Positions 8,561 through 18,140 of a stretch of 64,000 nucleotides of DNA are shown here, one piece after another. The notes beneath the pieces were generated by a model. That model saw only the letters and a list, made by a program, of their open reading frames with translations, made no database searches and was not told the origin of the DNA. Both the position numbers and the translations under genes were made by a program. Numbering within the stretch: position 1 is the stretch's first letter; every line of letters starts with the position of its first letter. This stretch comes from Pontibacillus yanchengensis (lineage in GTDB: Bacteria; Bacillota; Bacilli; Bacillales; BH030062), in NCBI RefSeq assembly GCF_009856295.1, contig NZ_WMEU01000001.1, positions 496,001-560,000 of the forward strand. Direction: 5' to 3'.

Positions 8561-10405
8561 TTACATTGCATCTAACATTTGAAATTGTGTCTTTACTAAA
8601 TCAAAATACTCACCACGTAATTGCATTAATTCTTCGTGATTGCCTTGTTCTAATATCTTACCATGTTCAAGAACAAAAATATTGTCTGCCTCACGTATTG
8701 TGGAAAGTCTATGAGCAATAATGATTGCTGTGCGACCATTAAGTAGTTTACGTAACGCTTCTTGAATTTTCATTTCTGTTTCTGTATCAATACTAGATGT
8801 TGCCTCATCTAAGATAATAATCTTAGGGTCCGCAAGAAGTGCTCTTGCAAAGGATAACAATTGACGCTCACCCGCGGAAAGAATATTACCTCGTTCTTCT
8901 ACTTCCGTTTCATATCCGTTTGCAAGTCGCTGAATAAAGTCATCGGCACCAACTACTTTGGCCGCCTCCATTACTTCTTCATCAGTAGCATCTGGACGAC
9001 CGAAACGTATATTCTCAATAATGGTACCTGAGAAGATGAAGGTATCTTGCAGTACCACACTGATTTGCTGACGGACACTATTTAACGTTACATCTTGAAG
9101 GTTATGCCCATCAATTTTAACAGCACCTTTTGTCGGGTCATAAAAACGACTAATCAAGTTAGCTATAGTCGACTTACCACTGCCAGTATGACCGACTAAT
9201 GCAACCGTCTGCCCCTGTTTCATCTCTAGATTAATATCATGCAGAGCAATGCGATCTTCATCATAAGCAAATTGAACATGATCAAATTCAATGTGACCTT
9301 TAATGTCCTCTAAGACAACTGCATCACTTTTCTCTTCAACATTAGGTTGTTCATCTAGAAATTCAAAGATTCTCTCAGAAGCTGCCATTGCCATTAAAAG
9401 CTGATTATACATCTGACCAAGACGTGAGATAGGTTCCCAGAACATTCCAAGGAAAAATGCAAATGTTACAAATGTACCTACTTCGATCCCCCCATTTGCG
9501 GGTGTTTGAATAATTAAATATGCCCCGTATGAAATTAAGATAACCGTCCCGATTGCATTACTCATCTCAACAAAGGGTCTAAACATGGCACTTTTTTTCG
9601 TAGCATTGCGCCAACTCTCAAAATTATCTGTGTTAACGCCATCGAAGTACTCGGTATTTTCTCTTTCTTGAGAAAATGATTGGGTAATCCGAATTCCTTG
9701 AATGCTCTCGTTTAAGTGAGAATTCAAGCGAGATTGTTGAATACGAACCTGCTGCCATGAACGTCGAATGCGTTTTCGAAGTTTCGTAGAAATAAAGAAC
9801 ATGATTGGTAGTATTACCATGATTGCAAGCGCTAGTTTAGGGCTTAAGAATAGTAAGATACAGACAATCCCAACTAGCGTTACAATATCCATTAGTAAAT
9901 TAATGATTCCATTGGTAAATAGCTCTTGCAATGAATTGATATCGTTCATTATTCGCACAAGAATGGATCCAGCTGACTTTGAATCAAAGAAACGATGCGA
10001 CAAACGTTGAACGTGTGAAAATAGATGTTTACGTAAGTCATATATAACATTCTGACCTAGAATATTTACCCACCTTATTCGTAAGGCATTTCCTACATAG
10101 CTCAGTAAATAGAGAATAGCAATTCCAACTACAAGTTGGATAAGCAGATTCATATCTTTATCTTCAATCACGATATCGATTACCACTTTACCAATAAGAA
10201 TTGGAACGACTAATCGAACAATTGTTGAAACGAGCATGGCAATGATAGCTAATGGAAGCAAAGTCCTAGAATACGGCTTTACATATTGCAATAGTCTTCT
10301 CATTTGTTGCCAGTTAAATGGTTTATCAATAGCTTGATCTTGGGTGTACTTGAATCGCTTTAAATGTGGACTAACTGGTTTTTGGTCTTTTTTCTTTCTT
10401 GCCAT
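8561..10405 (-). CDS. ABC exporter half-transporter, catalytic partner (614 aa)
   Basis: Type IV exporter half: six membrane segments (~40-330) then a nucleotide-binding domain. Walker A is GHTGSGKST, Walker B IIILDEATS with the catalytic Glu, and the H-loop IIAHRLST. The signature is LSAGE rather than LSGGQ. With the gene upstream (14-base gap) it forms a heterodimer like BmrCD, YfiBC or YknUV of B. subtilis; the 585/614 lengths resemble YknU/YknV, but I cannot fix the ortholog. The substrate is unknown; drugs or lipids are usual for the family. Confidence 0.88.
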   Translation of the reverse strand: MARKKKDQKPVSPHLKRFKYTQDQAIDKPFNWQQMRRLLQYVKPYSRTLLPLAIIAMLVSTIVRLVVPILIGKVVIDIVIEDKDMNLLIQLVVGIAILYLLSYVGNALRIRWVNILGQNVIYDLRKHLFSHVQRLSHRFFDSKSAGSILVRIMNDINSLQELFTNGIINLLMDIVTLVGIVCILLFLSPKLALAIMVILPIMFFISTKLRKRIRRSWQQVRIQQSRLNSHLNESIQGIRITQSFSQERENTEYFDGVNTDNFESWRNATKKSAMFRPFVEMSNAIGTVILISYGAYLIIQTPANGGIEVGTFVTFAFFLGMFWEPISRLGQMYNQLLMAMAASERIFEFLDEQPNVEEKSDAVVLEDIKGHIEFDHVQFAYDEDRIALHDINLEMKQGQTVALVGHTGSGKSTIANLISRFYDPTKGAVKIDGHNLQDVTLNSVRQQISVVLQDTFIFSGTIIENIRFGRPDATDEEVMEAAKVVGADDFIQRLANGYETEVEERGNILSAGERQLLSFARALLADPKIIILDEATSSIDTETEMKIQEALRKLLNGRTAIIIAHRLSTIREADNIFVLEHGKILEQGNHEELMQLRGEYFDLVKTQFQMLDAM

Positions 10406-10419
10406 ACTTTTCCACCTCC

Positions 10420-12177
10420 TTATGAACTTTTGGTTGCTTCCATGATGGCTTCTTTATCTTGATACTGAATATCGTAAATGCGTTGATAAGGACCTCCGTT
10501 ACTAAGAAGATCATCGTGAATACCTCGTTCTACTACTTTTCCATCTTCAAGAACAATGATTTCATCTGCATGTTTTAATGAAGATATACGATGAGCTATT
10601 ATGAATGTAGTTCTTCCTTTCATTACTTCTTTTAACGCTCTTTGTATCTGTAGCTCTGTTTCCATATCCACAGCAGAGGTTGCATCATCAAGCACTAACA
10701 CACTAGGATCTATGAGAATTGCTCTTGCAATAGCTACCCTTTGCTTCTGTCCACCCGATAGTCCCATACCTCTTTCTCCAAGTAACGTGTCATATCCATT
10801 AGGCATTTCCATAATAAAGTCATGAGCTTGTGCTCGCTTAGCTGCATCAACAATATCATCGATGCTGGCCTGAGGATTACCATAAGCAATGTTTTCTTTT
10901 ATAGTAGTGGAGAATAAAAATGATTCTTGTAACACAAAACCTATATTGCTTCGTAACTCTTTTAAACCATATTCATGTACTGGCTTTCCATCTATTAGCA
11001 CTTCACCTTGTTCTGGTTCATAAAAACGAGTAATTAATTGAGTAATACTTGTTTTACCAGATCCTGTGGCACCAATTAATCCAATCGTTTTTCCAGTTGG
11101 TGCGTCAAAGCTAATGTCTTTAAGGGCAGAATCATCATCTTCCTCATAGGAAAGGGTGACATTATTAAACGTGACATGGCCATCTAATCTCGCTTTTCGA
11201 ATAGGAGCATCCATTTCTTGAATATCCTCATCTGCCTCTAAAATTTCCAGTAACCGTTCACCTGAAGCTTTTGATTGTGAGAAGAGGTTAATCACAAATC
11301 CGAGATTCATTAATGGTCCCAAAATATACCATACTAAACTAAAGAATGCAGTTAATTCCCCTATCTGCAATGGTCCATTGATAACCAGATAAGCACCGAA
11401 AGCTAACAATGCAACAACACATATATTTCCAATAAACTCCATAAGCGGAAAATACTTCGCCCAAATGTTAGAAGTTTCTAAGTAATTTGATCGATAATCA
11501 TCATTTCGATCAACAAATCGACCAATTTCAAAGTCCTCCCTTGATAAGGACTTTACTGTATTCATGCCGCTTATGTTCTCCTGCACTCTAGTATTCATTC
11601 TTCCAAACGCTTTACGAATCCCTCTAAATGCAGGATGCACACGTTTGTCAAACTTATATACTACTACACCGAGAAACGGCATTGCAGCCATTGTGACAAG
11701 TGCTAGCTGCCCAGAATAATAAAACATGACGCCTAAACTAATCACAATCAATAAAGTAATACGTATCAATTCTGCAAAACCAAATGAGAGGAAGAAGCGA
11801 AACGCTTCCACATCTGCTGTCAAACGAGACATCAAATCTCCAGTTCTCGCATTATCATAATAGCGAAATGGTAAGCGTTGAAGCTTTTTATATAATCCAT
11901 CTCTTAGTGTATAAACCGATTTAATACCAAATAAATCGCCTAAGTACTGCTGTAAATATGTTGCTATTCCTTTGATAATCATTAAGCCAATGAATACTGC
12001 TGCTATATATGGAATCAGTTCATATCTTTCAGGTCCTACAACATCATCAATTGTCTTTTGCAAAACAATTGGGTACACAACCGTTATACCAGTAACTAAA
12101 ATCAAGAATAATAAAGATATAAAAAAGTACTTCTTAAATGGCATATAATATTCTTTTAACTTTTCTAATGTCTCCAA
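10420..12177 (-). CDS. ABC exporter half-transporter, degenerate-site partner (585 aa)
   Basis: First gene of the exporter pair: six membrane segments then a nucleotide-binding domain with Walker A GATGSGKTS, a canonical LSGGQKQR signature and the H-loop IIAHRISS. Walker B reads VLVLDDATS, with Asp in place of the catalytic Glu. Paired with the LSAGE signature of the partner, this gives one impaired and one competent ATP site, the standard asymmetry of heterodimeric exporters. No regulator gene is adjacent; the promoter must lie in 12178-12355, which is AT-rich with nothing else evident. Confidence 0.88.
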   Translation of the reverse strand: METLEKLKEYYMPFKKYFFISLLFLILVTGITVVYPIVLQKTIDDVVGPERYELIPYIAAVFIGLMIIKGIATYLQQYLGDLFGIKSVYTLRDGLYKKLQRLPFRYYDNARTGDLMSRLTADVEAFRFFLSFGFAELIRITLLIVISLGVMFYYSGQLALVTMAAMPFLGVVVYKFDKRVHPAFRGIRKAFGRMNTRVQENISGMNTVKSLSREDFEIGRFVDRNDDYRSNYLETSNIWAKYFPLMEFIGNICVVALLAFGAYLVINGPLQIGELTAFFSLVWYILGPLMNLGFVINLFSQSKASGERLLEILEADEDIQEMDAPIRKARLDGHVTFNNVTLSYEEDDDSALKDISFDAPTGKTIGLIGATGSGKTSITQLITRFYEPEQGEVLIDGKPVHEYGLKELRSNIGFVLQESFLFSTTIKENIAYGNPQASIDDIVDAAKRAQAHDFIMEMPNGYDTLLGERGMGLSGGQKQRVAIARAILIDPSVLVLDDATSAVDMETELQIQRALKEVMKGRTTFIIAHRISSLKHADEIIVLEDGKVVERGIHDDLLSNGGPYQRIYDIQYQDKEAIMEATKSS

Positions 12178-12359
12178 AAGTGCCCCTCCTTTTTCTGCTC
12201 CAAGTTTCTAACGTAATTATAAATATATCGAGTATCGAAATAAATTTCCACCCATTTGCCTTAATTTTTTAAAAATTTTAAAAGATTCCTTCCATAGTTT
12301 TGGATTTTACTACAACTTTTGACTGAGGGCAGCTTTATTTGTTTCGGAAATCCATTTAG

Positions 12360-12394
12360 AAAAAAATAACCCGGTTCAAAAAAGAACCGGGTTA
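12360..12394 (-). terminator. Terminator of ykuV
   Basis: AACCCGGTTC, a six-A loop and GAACCGGGTT, followed by a T-run on the minus strand. Confidence 0.88.
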
Positions 12395-12405
12395 ATAATA
12401 TACTA

Positions 12406-12855
12406 TTACTTCTCGTTATTTCCTAGAACACGATTCACACGCTTTTCTAGCATTTTCATTCCGCCACCACCGGCTTGGAAGTGACGAAGATTACCTTCTT
12501 CATCAAATACGTAATATGCTGGAACATACTGATTTTCGAAAGCATCTGTTAGTTCATGTTTATTATCAACAAAAATTGGCTGCGTAATACCATGTTCTTC
12601 AGCTACTTGCTTAATTTGGTCTAAATCCAAATCTTTTTCAGAACGAGGCATATGAACAGCTACAACGTTAAGATCATCTTGAAAACGATCACGAAATTCA
12701 TTAACGTTTGGCATTGCTTCTTTGCAAAGGCCACAACTTACAGACCAGAAATGAATAAGTGTTGGCTTGTCTCCTAGAAGTTCATCTTTCGTAACCTCAC
12801 CATTAATCCATTCTGTAGCGCCTTTAAGTTCTGGCATTGGAGCTCTAAGTTTCAT
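12406..12855 (-). CDS. ykuV: Cytoplasmic thiol-disulfide oxidoreductase YkuV
   Basis: Thioredoxin-fold protein of 149 residues with the redox pair C41-GL-C44 (SVSCGLCKEAMP) and a cis-Pro region YVPAYYVFD. It has no signal peptide, unlike ResA/StoA. The sequence follows B. subtilis YkuV closely (MKLR.PMPEL start, VVAVHMPRSE and KMLEKRVNRVL blocks). It lies downstream of the peroxiredoxin ykuU, with a terminator-like hairpin between, so it may be partly co-transcribed and may reduce YkuU; the latter is an inference. Confidence 0.93.
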   Translation of the reverse strand: MKLRAPMPELKGATEWINGEVTKDELLGDKPTLIHFWSVSCGLCKEAMPNVNEFRDRFQDDLNVVAVHMPRSEKDLDLDQIKQVAEEHGITQPIFVDNKHELTDAFENQYVPAYYVFDEEGNLRHFQAGGGGMKMLEKRVNRVLGNNEK

Positions 12856-12894
12856 AGGTAGTCCTCCTTTTAATTAACAATCAAATTTAGGATA

Positions 12895-12928
12895 GGAAAA
12901 AGGTCTAACTAAAACAGTTAGACCTTAG
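12895..12928 (-). terminator. Terminator/attenuator between ykuU and ykuV
   Basis: AAGGTCTAAC pairs with GTTAGACCTT, followed on the minus strand by a short T-rich run. It lies right after ykuU and upstream of ykuV, so it may set their ratio. Confidence 0.75.
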
Positions 12929-12942
12929 TGTACCCTCTACTA

Positions 12943-13485
12943 TTATAGAGTATCCTGACCTGGCTTCCAGTTTGCTGGGCAAAGTCCACCAGTTTGAAGT
13001 GCTTGAAGTACACGTAGTGTTTCATCTACGTCACGTCCTACTTCATCAGGGTTAACTGTAGCGTGTTTAAGTTCACCTTCAGGACTGATAATGAAAAGCC
13101 CACGAAGAGCAATACCTTCTTCTTCAATTAGAACACCATAGTCTTTTGATACTTGATGGTTTGTATCTGCTGCTAATGGATAGGAAACATCGCCAAGACC
13201 ATTATCATCACGACTTGTATTAATCCATGCAAGGTGAGTGTGTACTGTATCTGTAGATGCACCAACAACTACTGCATCAAGATCTTCGAATTCGTCGTAA
13301 CGATCAGAAATTGCTGTGATTTCTGTAGGGCAAACGAAAGTGAAGTCCATTGGATAGAAGAAAAGAACCGTCCACTTGTCGTTTTTCATATTTTCTTCAA
13401 GGCTTACTTTTTGAAATTCTTTGTTAGGCATAACAGCTTCCATTTCAAAGCGTGGAGCTTGTTTTGCTACCATGCGTTCTGCCAT
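12943..13485 (-). CDS. ykuU: 2-Cys peroxiredoxin YkuU (AhpC/TSA family)
   Basis: Reduces peroxides in the cytoplasm. The 180-residue protein has the peroxidatic Cys52 in DFTFVCPTE and a resolving Cys169 in GGLCPANW, the typical 2-Cys layout. Length and sequence fit B. subtilis YkuU. A strong GGAGGGATTATC leader precedes the ATG. Its upstream region (13486-13891, shared with ykuT) was checked for a PerR box; only imperfect AT palindromes were seen. Confidence 0.94.
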   Translation of the reverse strand: MAERMVAKQAPRFEMEAVMPNKEFQKVSLEENMKNDKWTVLFFYPMDFTFVCPTEITAISDRYDEFEDLDAVVVGASTDTVHTHLAWINTSRDDNGLGDVSYPLAADTNHQVSKDYGVLIEEEGIALRGLFIISPEGELKHATVNPDEVGRDVDETLRVLQALQTGGLCPANWKPGQDTL

Positions 13486-13800
13486 GATAATCCCTCCATT
13501 AATTAGTAAGTATTTACATCAGTTTCTACAATCATTGATGGTTATTCAGGTTTATCTTTCAACCACGTATCATATTATAACGAAGCCTCAATTTTTAGTC
13601 AATGTTAAATAATAATTAATTTAATCTGTGATGTGCTATCTCCTTGAATTCCATCAAACCTTTATCATTGTTCCCTATTACATTTCTCATTAAACAATAA
13701 AAACGGATGAATGAGAAGTAATATGCTTTATTGGATGTTTTATGGTACATTCTTCAGTGAAATGACAAAGTATGTCAAAGTTTGATATGTGTCGAGCATT

Positions 13801-13846
13801 ACCATTTGAAATGGTTCTTTTATGTAATGTATAGTAAATTACATAA
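13801..13846. promoter_or_regulatory. Two palindromes upstream of ykuT
   Basis: ACCATTTGAAATGGT (13801-13815) is a perfect palindrome with one central base. Four bases later TTATGTAAT and ATTACATAA (13820-13846) form a perfect 9-bp inverted repeat with a 9-base spacer. They lie 45-90 bases before the ykuT start and have no T-run, so operators are more likely than a terminator. The factor is unknown. The remainder of 13486-13891 is AT-rich without genes. Confidence 0.5.
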
Positions 13847-13891
13847 TGCTTACATATTTGACTTCATACTTAATGTTGGAAAGGGGATTAT

Positions 13892-14740
13892 ATGAATTTC
13901 TTTAAAGGTGGAGAATTTAGTTGGACAGCCTTTTTAGATCCTGTTCTATCAGCAGGATTAAAAGTGGGATTAGTCATTATCGTATTTCTAATAGTTTCCC
14001 CAATTGGGAAGCGAATTATTTCAAGTTTAATTAATGGGGCTGGAAAGAAACAAAAATTATCTGAAGGTCGCTCCAAGACACTAGAAAAGCTTATTTTAAA
14101 TGTTTATTCCTATGCATTAGGCTTTATCTTAATTGCTACATTGTTTGGGTTATTTGGTATTGATCTTGCACCTCTAATTGCCGGAGCAGGTATTATTGGA
14201 CTAGCCATTGGTTTTGGCGCACAAGGCCTTGTTAGCGATGTAGTTACTGGTTTCTTCATCCTGCTTGAAAAACAAGTTGAGGTAGATGAATATGTAACAG
14301 CTGGTGGGATGAATGGTGTTGTGGAAGAAGTTGGCCTACGCACTACAAAAGTTCGTAGCTTTGATGGGACATTAAACTTCATTCCCAATCGTCATATCAG
14401 CACAATTAGCAATCATTCTCGTGGAAATATGCGTGCATTAGTAGATATCGGAATTGCTTATGGGGAGAATATCGATGACGCTGTAAAAGTTCTCCAAAAA
14501 GTTTGCGATGATTTCGCTGAAAATGATGAACGCATTAAAGACGGACCAAATGTACTAGGTGTACAAGGTTTAGGTTCCTCTGATGTTGTCTTGAGAATAC
14601 TTGGTCACACAGATAACATGCAACAATGGGCTGTAGAACGTGATTTACGCAAACGGATGAAAGAAGCACTTGATGCAGAAGGAATTGAAATTCCATTCCC
14701 ACACCAAGTTTATATTACAAAACAAGAAGAACAATCATAG
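13892..14740 (+). CDS. ykuT: Small-conductance mechanosensitive channel (MscS family)
   Basis: Osmotic safety valve in the membrane. 282 residues: three N-terminal membrane segments (~20-110), the pore helix rich in Gly/Ala (GAGIIGLAIGFGAQGLVSDV), then the MscS beta domain (VEEVGLRTTKVRSFDG, IPNRH) and cytoplasmic alpha/beta domain. Similar in length and position to B. subtilis YkuT. AAAGGGG ribosome site. Monocistronic, divergent from ykuU. Confidence 0.93.
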   Translation: MNFFKGGEFSWTAFLDPVLSAGLKVGLVIIVFLIVSPIGKRIISSLINGAGKKQKLSEGRSKTLEKLILNVYSYALGFILIATLFGLFGIDLAPLIAGAGIIGLAIGFGAQGLVSDVVTGFFILLEKQVEVDEYVTAGGMNGVVEEVGLRTTKVRSFDGTLNFIPNRHISTISNHSRGNMRALVDIGIAYGENIDDAVKVLQKVCDDFAENDERIKDGPNVLGVQGLGSSDVVLRILGHTDNMQQWAVERDLRKRMKEALDAEGIEIPFPHQVYITKQEEQS

Positions 14741-14782
14741 TACACTTTCTAAGTATTTATCATTAAAACACAATACATCACC

Positions 14783-14816
14783 AAAAAGAGCTTGGATTAT
14801 TTCCAAGCTCTTTTTA
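14783..14816 (+). terminator. Terminator of ykuT
   Basis: AAAGAGCTTGGA, a short loop and TCCAAGCTCTTTTT form a strong hairpin with a U-tract. Confidence 0.88.
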
Positions 14817-14890
14817 ATAGAAGATTATTCCATTAAAGCTGAGTTTGAGATAAACACTTATTTAGCGGGATGTTTCCAATACCTTAATAT

Positions 14891-15042
14891 GGAATAAAGG
14901 TGGCCTGGGAACAACTCGCGTCCTGATGGGGAGCTGGCAAGCCTCCTCGAGCCCAAAAGCGGGCTTGCCTACCTCTTTCTCCGGTGGGAGTCACCTCGTT
15001 CCCTGGCACACCTTTACTTTTGTTGAGATGAACGGAAACATG
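14891..15042 (+). repeat. Diverged partial copy of the composite inverted-repeat element
   Basis: AAAGGTGGCCTGGGAACAAC..., CTCGCGTCCTG, CCTCTTTCTCC..GGGAGTC and ACGGAAACATG blocks occur in the same order as at 28308-28450, with clear divergence. The ends AAAGGTG and CACCTTT are inverted. The rest of the gap (15043-15190) has an ATCTCCGCCA/TGGCGAGAT hairpin at ~15117-15158 and no gene. Confidence 0.65.
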
Positions 15043-15189
15043 GCTAGGTTTGCTCGGTGGGATGCGTACTTCATGTATTGAAGATTAGCCAATTTGACGA
15101 GGTATATTGAATATGCGATCTCCGCCACCGACTTTGTATTTACCATGGCGAGATTTTTTATGCCATTAAAAGAAAATGGATCTCATGAA

Positions 15190-15218
15190 AACAGGCCTAA
15201 ACTCATTGTTTAGGCTTG
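15190..15218 (-). terminator. Terminator overlapping the CNNM gene stop
   Basis: A GCCTAAAC-AATGA-GTTTAGGC hairpin followed by TGTTTT on the minus strand; the gene's stop codon lies within the stem. Confidence 0.65.
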
Positions 15219-16505
15219 TTCTTCTTCTCTCTTCCATACTTCCACTTTTTTAATATGCGAATCCTCTAAATCTTTCACTTTGAAGCGATAATCTCCTACA
15301 TCAATCTCCGTGCCAATATCAGCTTCCATATTTTGCATCATAATCCAACCGGAAATAGTATCGACTTCATCGTGGTCTAGCTCTAAATCGAAATAATCAT
15401 TTACATCTTGAATAGACATTTTTCCATCAAGCAGTTTATGACCGTTATCTAATGACTCCAAAGGTAGTTCTTCCTGATGATCAAATTCATCTCTTATTTC
15501 TCCGACAATTTCTTCAAGTATATCTTCTACAGTGACAATACCAGATGTGCCACCATATTCATCTACCAAGACAGTCATATGAGTGTGCTCTTTTTGCATT
15601 GTTACTAATAAATCACGTAGAGGAGCATTTTCGAATATCTTTCTTACAGGTCTTATATAATCCCGAACTTGACTTGTTTCATCGCACTCATCATAAAATA
15701 GTTCTTTCATATGAATAATACCTACAATATCATCCTTATCCTCGTTAATTACTGGATAGCGTGTGTATCTTTCTTGCTTCATCATCTCAATAATATCCAT
15801 GATGGAATCATTTAAATCAATGACAACCATTTCTGTTCTTGGAATCATAATTTCTTTTGCTGAGCGATTGTCAAATTCAAATATACGATCAACATATTTA
15901 TACTCCGCTTGAGTTATTTCCCCTTGATGATAACTTTGGGTTAGTATATGTCGTAATTCTTCCTCTGAATGCACTTCTTCTTGTTCTTTTGCAGTCTGCA
16001 ACCCAAACATACGCACAAGTACATTGGCCGATCCATTTAATAGCCAAATTAATGGATACATAATAATATGAAACCAAATTAAAGGACGCGCAACAAGTAA
16101 AGCAATAGTTTCTGCTTTTTGTATAGCAAAGGTCTTTGGTGCTAATTCCCCTAATACCACGTGTAAGAATGTAATAATAAAGAATCCAAATGCAAAAGAG
16201 ATGGTATGGGTTAATGGTTCCGGCATTGCTAAAGCCTCAAATAAAGGATGAAGCAACTGCTCCATAGTTGGTTCTCCTAGCCAACCTAATCCTAAAGAAG
16301 TAATGGTGATTCCTAACTGACAAGCAGACAAATAGTCATCTAAATTTTTTACGAGCTTTAGACCTAATTCTGCTTTTTTATTGCCGTTTTGAGCCATTGA
16401 TTCTAAACGAGATTTTCTAATCTTTACGATAGCAAATTCACTTGCTACAAAAAAAGCAGTTAATATAATTAATAATGCTACAATCGAAAGTTTTAAAGCA
16501 ATCAT
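15210..16505 (-). CDS. CNNM/CorC-type transporter or HlyC family membrane protein
   Basis: 431 residues: an N-terminal DUF21 (CNNM) domain with about four membrane segments (~1-190), a CBS pair (~205-330, MIPRTEMVVIDLND and VTMQKEHTHMTVLVDEYGG) and a C-terminal CorC_HlyC domain (~345-425). This architecture is linked to magnesium/cobalt efflux or Mg2+ homeostasis; older annotations say hemolysin. B. subtilis has several paralogs (YhdP, YrkA, YqhB, MpfA) and I cannot choose among them. Monocistronic. Confidence 0.88.
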   Translation of the reverse strand: MIALKLSIVALLIILTAFFVASEFAIVKIRKSRLESMAQNGNKKAELGLKLVKNLDDYLSACQLGITITSLGLGWLGEPTMEQLLHPLFEALAMPEPLTHTISFAFGFFIITFLHVVLGELAPKTFAIQKAETIALLVARPLIWFHIIMYPLIWLLNGSANVLVRMFGLQTAKEQEEVHSEEELRHILTQSYHQGEITQAEYKYVDRIFEFDNRSAKEIMIPRTEMVVIDLNDSIMDIIEMMKQERYTRYPVINEDKDDIVGIIHMKELFYDECDETSQVRDYIRPVRKIFENAPLRDLLVTMQKEHTHMTVLVDEYGGTSGIVTVEDILEEIVGEIRDEFDHQEELPLESLDNGHKLLDGKMSIQDVNDYFDLELDHDEVDTISGWIMMQNMEADIGTEIDVGDYRFKVKDLEDSHIKKVEVWKREEEQA

Positions 16506-16621
16506 TAAGACCTCTCCCTATTCACTAAAAATGGTTTGGAATGCTATTTATTCCACAGACTTCCAATCCAAAATAATTCTTTAAAGGGCTGACATTTTTG
16601 TATTTTAGCCAGCCCTGTTGT

Positions 16622-16870
16622 TTATGCTTTTATACCTTTAGAATCTACTGCCTGACATACTTCATCAGCTGTTAAGCCATCAGCATTAATAACAGACCCT
16701 TGGGTTGAAGCTGTTGCCATTCCCATAACATTTTTATCTTGACCAGAAATTACACAGCAATCACAGCCATTTGCATCATCTTCACTTCGCAGGTCAACAA
16801 TTTCATGCCCTTTGGCTTGTAATGCTTCACGAACGTCTGAAAGAGTTCCTTCCACTCCAACTTTAGACAT
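16622..16870 (-). CDS. ykuS: UPF0180 protein YkuS
   Basis: 82-residue cytoplasmic protein of the UPF0180 family, with a short Cys motif (GCDCCVISG) and a [16 protein letters not shown] block like B. subtilis YkuS. Function unknown. The frame is open 60 bases further up, but ATG 16870 follows AAAGGAGGGATGTACA and matches homologs. Last of the dapH–ykuR–ykuS series; a CAGCCCT/AGGGCTG hairpin downstream (16584-16617) may be its terminator. Confidence 0.88.
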   Translation of the reverse strand: MSKVGVEGTLSDVREALQAKGHEIVDLRSEDDANGCDCCVISGQDKNVMGMATASTQGSVINADGLTADEVCQAVDSKGIKA

Positions 16871-16952
16871 TGTACATCCCTCCTTTGAATATAGAACGAG
16901 ATCGTTCAGCTTGTAGTTTATCCTGAACAAAAGAAGGTATGCACAAATAGCT

Positions 16953-18068
16953 CTATAATCGCCGCAACGAAGCCTCTACTACATTCACGCCTACCTCAAG
17001 AGCTTCTTCATTCGGTTGAAGTTTGCTATGGTGTAAGCCATAAGGAGAATCGACACCAAGCCAAAACATAAATCCAGAGATATCACGGAGCATATAACCA
17101 AAGTCTTCACCCGTCATAGCTGGTTTGGAATCTCGATAATGATACCCATTATCTTCAACTATTTTTTGAAAAGGCTCTATAAACTTTTCAGAATTACGTA
17201 CCTGATAATAATTTGAACCATAGTCGATTTTAATAGAACACTCTTGGCTAATTTCAGTTCCTTTTGCTAACGCCTCGATTTTTTCTTTTAATAAGTCCAT
17301 TGTTTCAGCATGAAATGATCTCATCGTTCCCTCTAAGCGAGCGTTTTCTGCAATTACATTTTGCACGAATCCTCCCTCGATTTTACCGATTGTTACAACC
17401 GCAGAATCGAGTGGATCAACATTTCTAGCTACGATTTGTTGCGCTTGCACTGTAAATTGACTAGCAGCTAACACCATATCTCTTGTAAAATGAGGGTATG
17501 CAGCATGTCCACCTTTACCCTTAAAATCAATAAATAATTCACTTGTGTTAGCAAATAATAGCCCTTTACGAGAAGAAATAGTCCCAACTGGGAGCTCTGG
17601 TGCTATATGTAATGCAAAAACCGTATCCGGCCACCATTCCTTGAGTTGTTCACTTTCTATCATAGGCAAAGCGCCTCCTGGCCATTCCTCAGCAGGTTGG
17701 AATAAAAACAGGGCATTTTGTTCTGCTGGTTCTCTTGCCAAACGCGTTAATGCTCCTAATGCAATCGTCATATGCATGTCATGCCCACACGCATGCATAT
17801 TCCCTTCATGTGTTGATTGAAACGCATAACCTGTGTCCTCTTGGATGGGTAGGCCATCAATATCGGCACGATATGCAATTGTCTTCGTTGCATCAGTGCC
17901 AAGCACTTTTATAAGAACACCCGTTTCCCATGTTTTGATTTGTAAATGATCTTGTGGTAACTGCTGAATATAGTCTAATATATATTGCTGAGTCTTGGTT
18001 TCCTTAAATCCAAGTTCAGGAATTTTATGCAATTCTCTTCTAATTCCTATTAACTCTTCTGCCTTCAT
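16953..18068 (-). CDS. ykuR: N-acetyldiaminopimelate deacetylase
   Basis: M20 amidohydrolase of 371 residues that removes the acetyl group from N-acetyl-LL-diaminopimelate in the acetylase branch of lysine/peptidoglycan precursor synthesis. Metal-site motifs are visible: [20 protein letters not shown] and the C-terminal [11 protein letters not shown]. The family also contains hippurate hydrolases, but the position directly after dapH decides the call. Transcribed with dapH through a hairpin at 18108-18134. Confidence 0.92.
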   Translation of the reverse strand: MKAEELIGIRRELHKIPELGFKETKTQQYILDYIQQLPQDHLQIKTWETGVLIKVLGTDATKTIAYRADIDGLPIQEDTGYAFQSTHEGNMHACGHDMHMTIALGALTRLAREPAEQNALFLFQPAEEWPGGALPMIESEQLKEWWPDTVFALHIAPELPVGTISSRKGLLFANTSELFIDFKGKGGHAAYPHFTRDMVLAASQFTVQAQQIVARNVDPLDSAVVTIGKIEGGFVQNVIAENARLEGTMRSFHAETMDLLKEKIEALAKGTEISQECSIKIDYGSNYYQVRNSEKFIEPFQKIVEDNGYHYRDSKPAMTGEDFGYMLRDISGFMFWLGVDSPYGLHHSKLQPNEEALEVGVNVVEASLRRL

Positions 18069-18107
18069 TCAATCACCTCATTTATTTAATATCACATCAT
18101 ATAGAAA

Positions 18108-18134
18108 AGAAGCAGGAGGAATTCTCCTGCTTCA
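18108..18134 (-). terminator. Hairpin between dapH and ykuR
   Basis: A perfect 10-bp stem GAAGCAGGAG/CTCCTGCTTC is followed on the minus strand by TTTTCTAT. It probably reduces, rather than stops, read-through into ykuR. Confidence 0.7.
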
Positions 18135-18140
18135 TGATTA

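Noticed and set aside
8401..8721. Plus-strand frame of 106 codons
   Set aside because: It runs through the ABC terminator and into the opposite strand of the ABC gene; no ribosome site.
13486..13620. PerR box upstream of the peroxiredoxin ykuU
   Set aside because: AT-rich palindromic tracts are present but none fits TTATAATNATTATAA closely enough.
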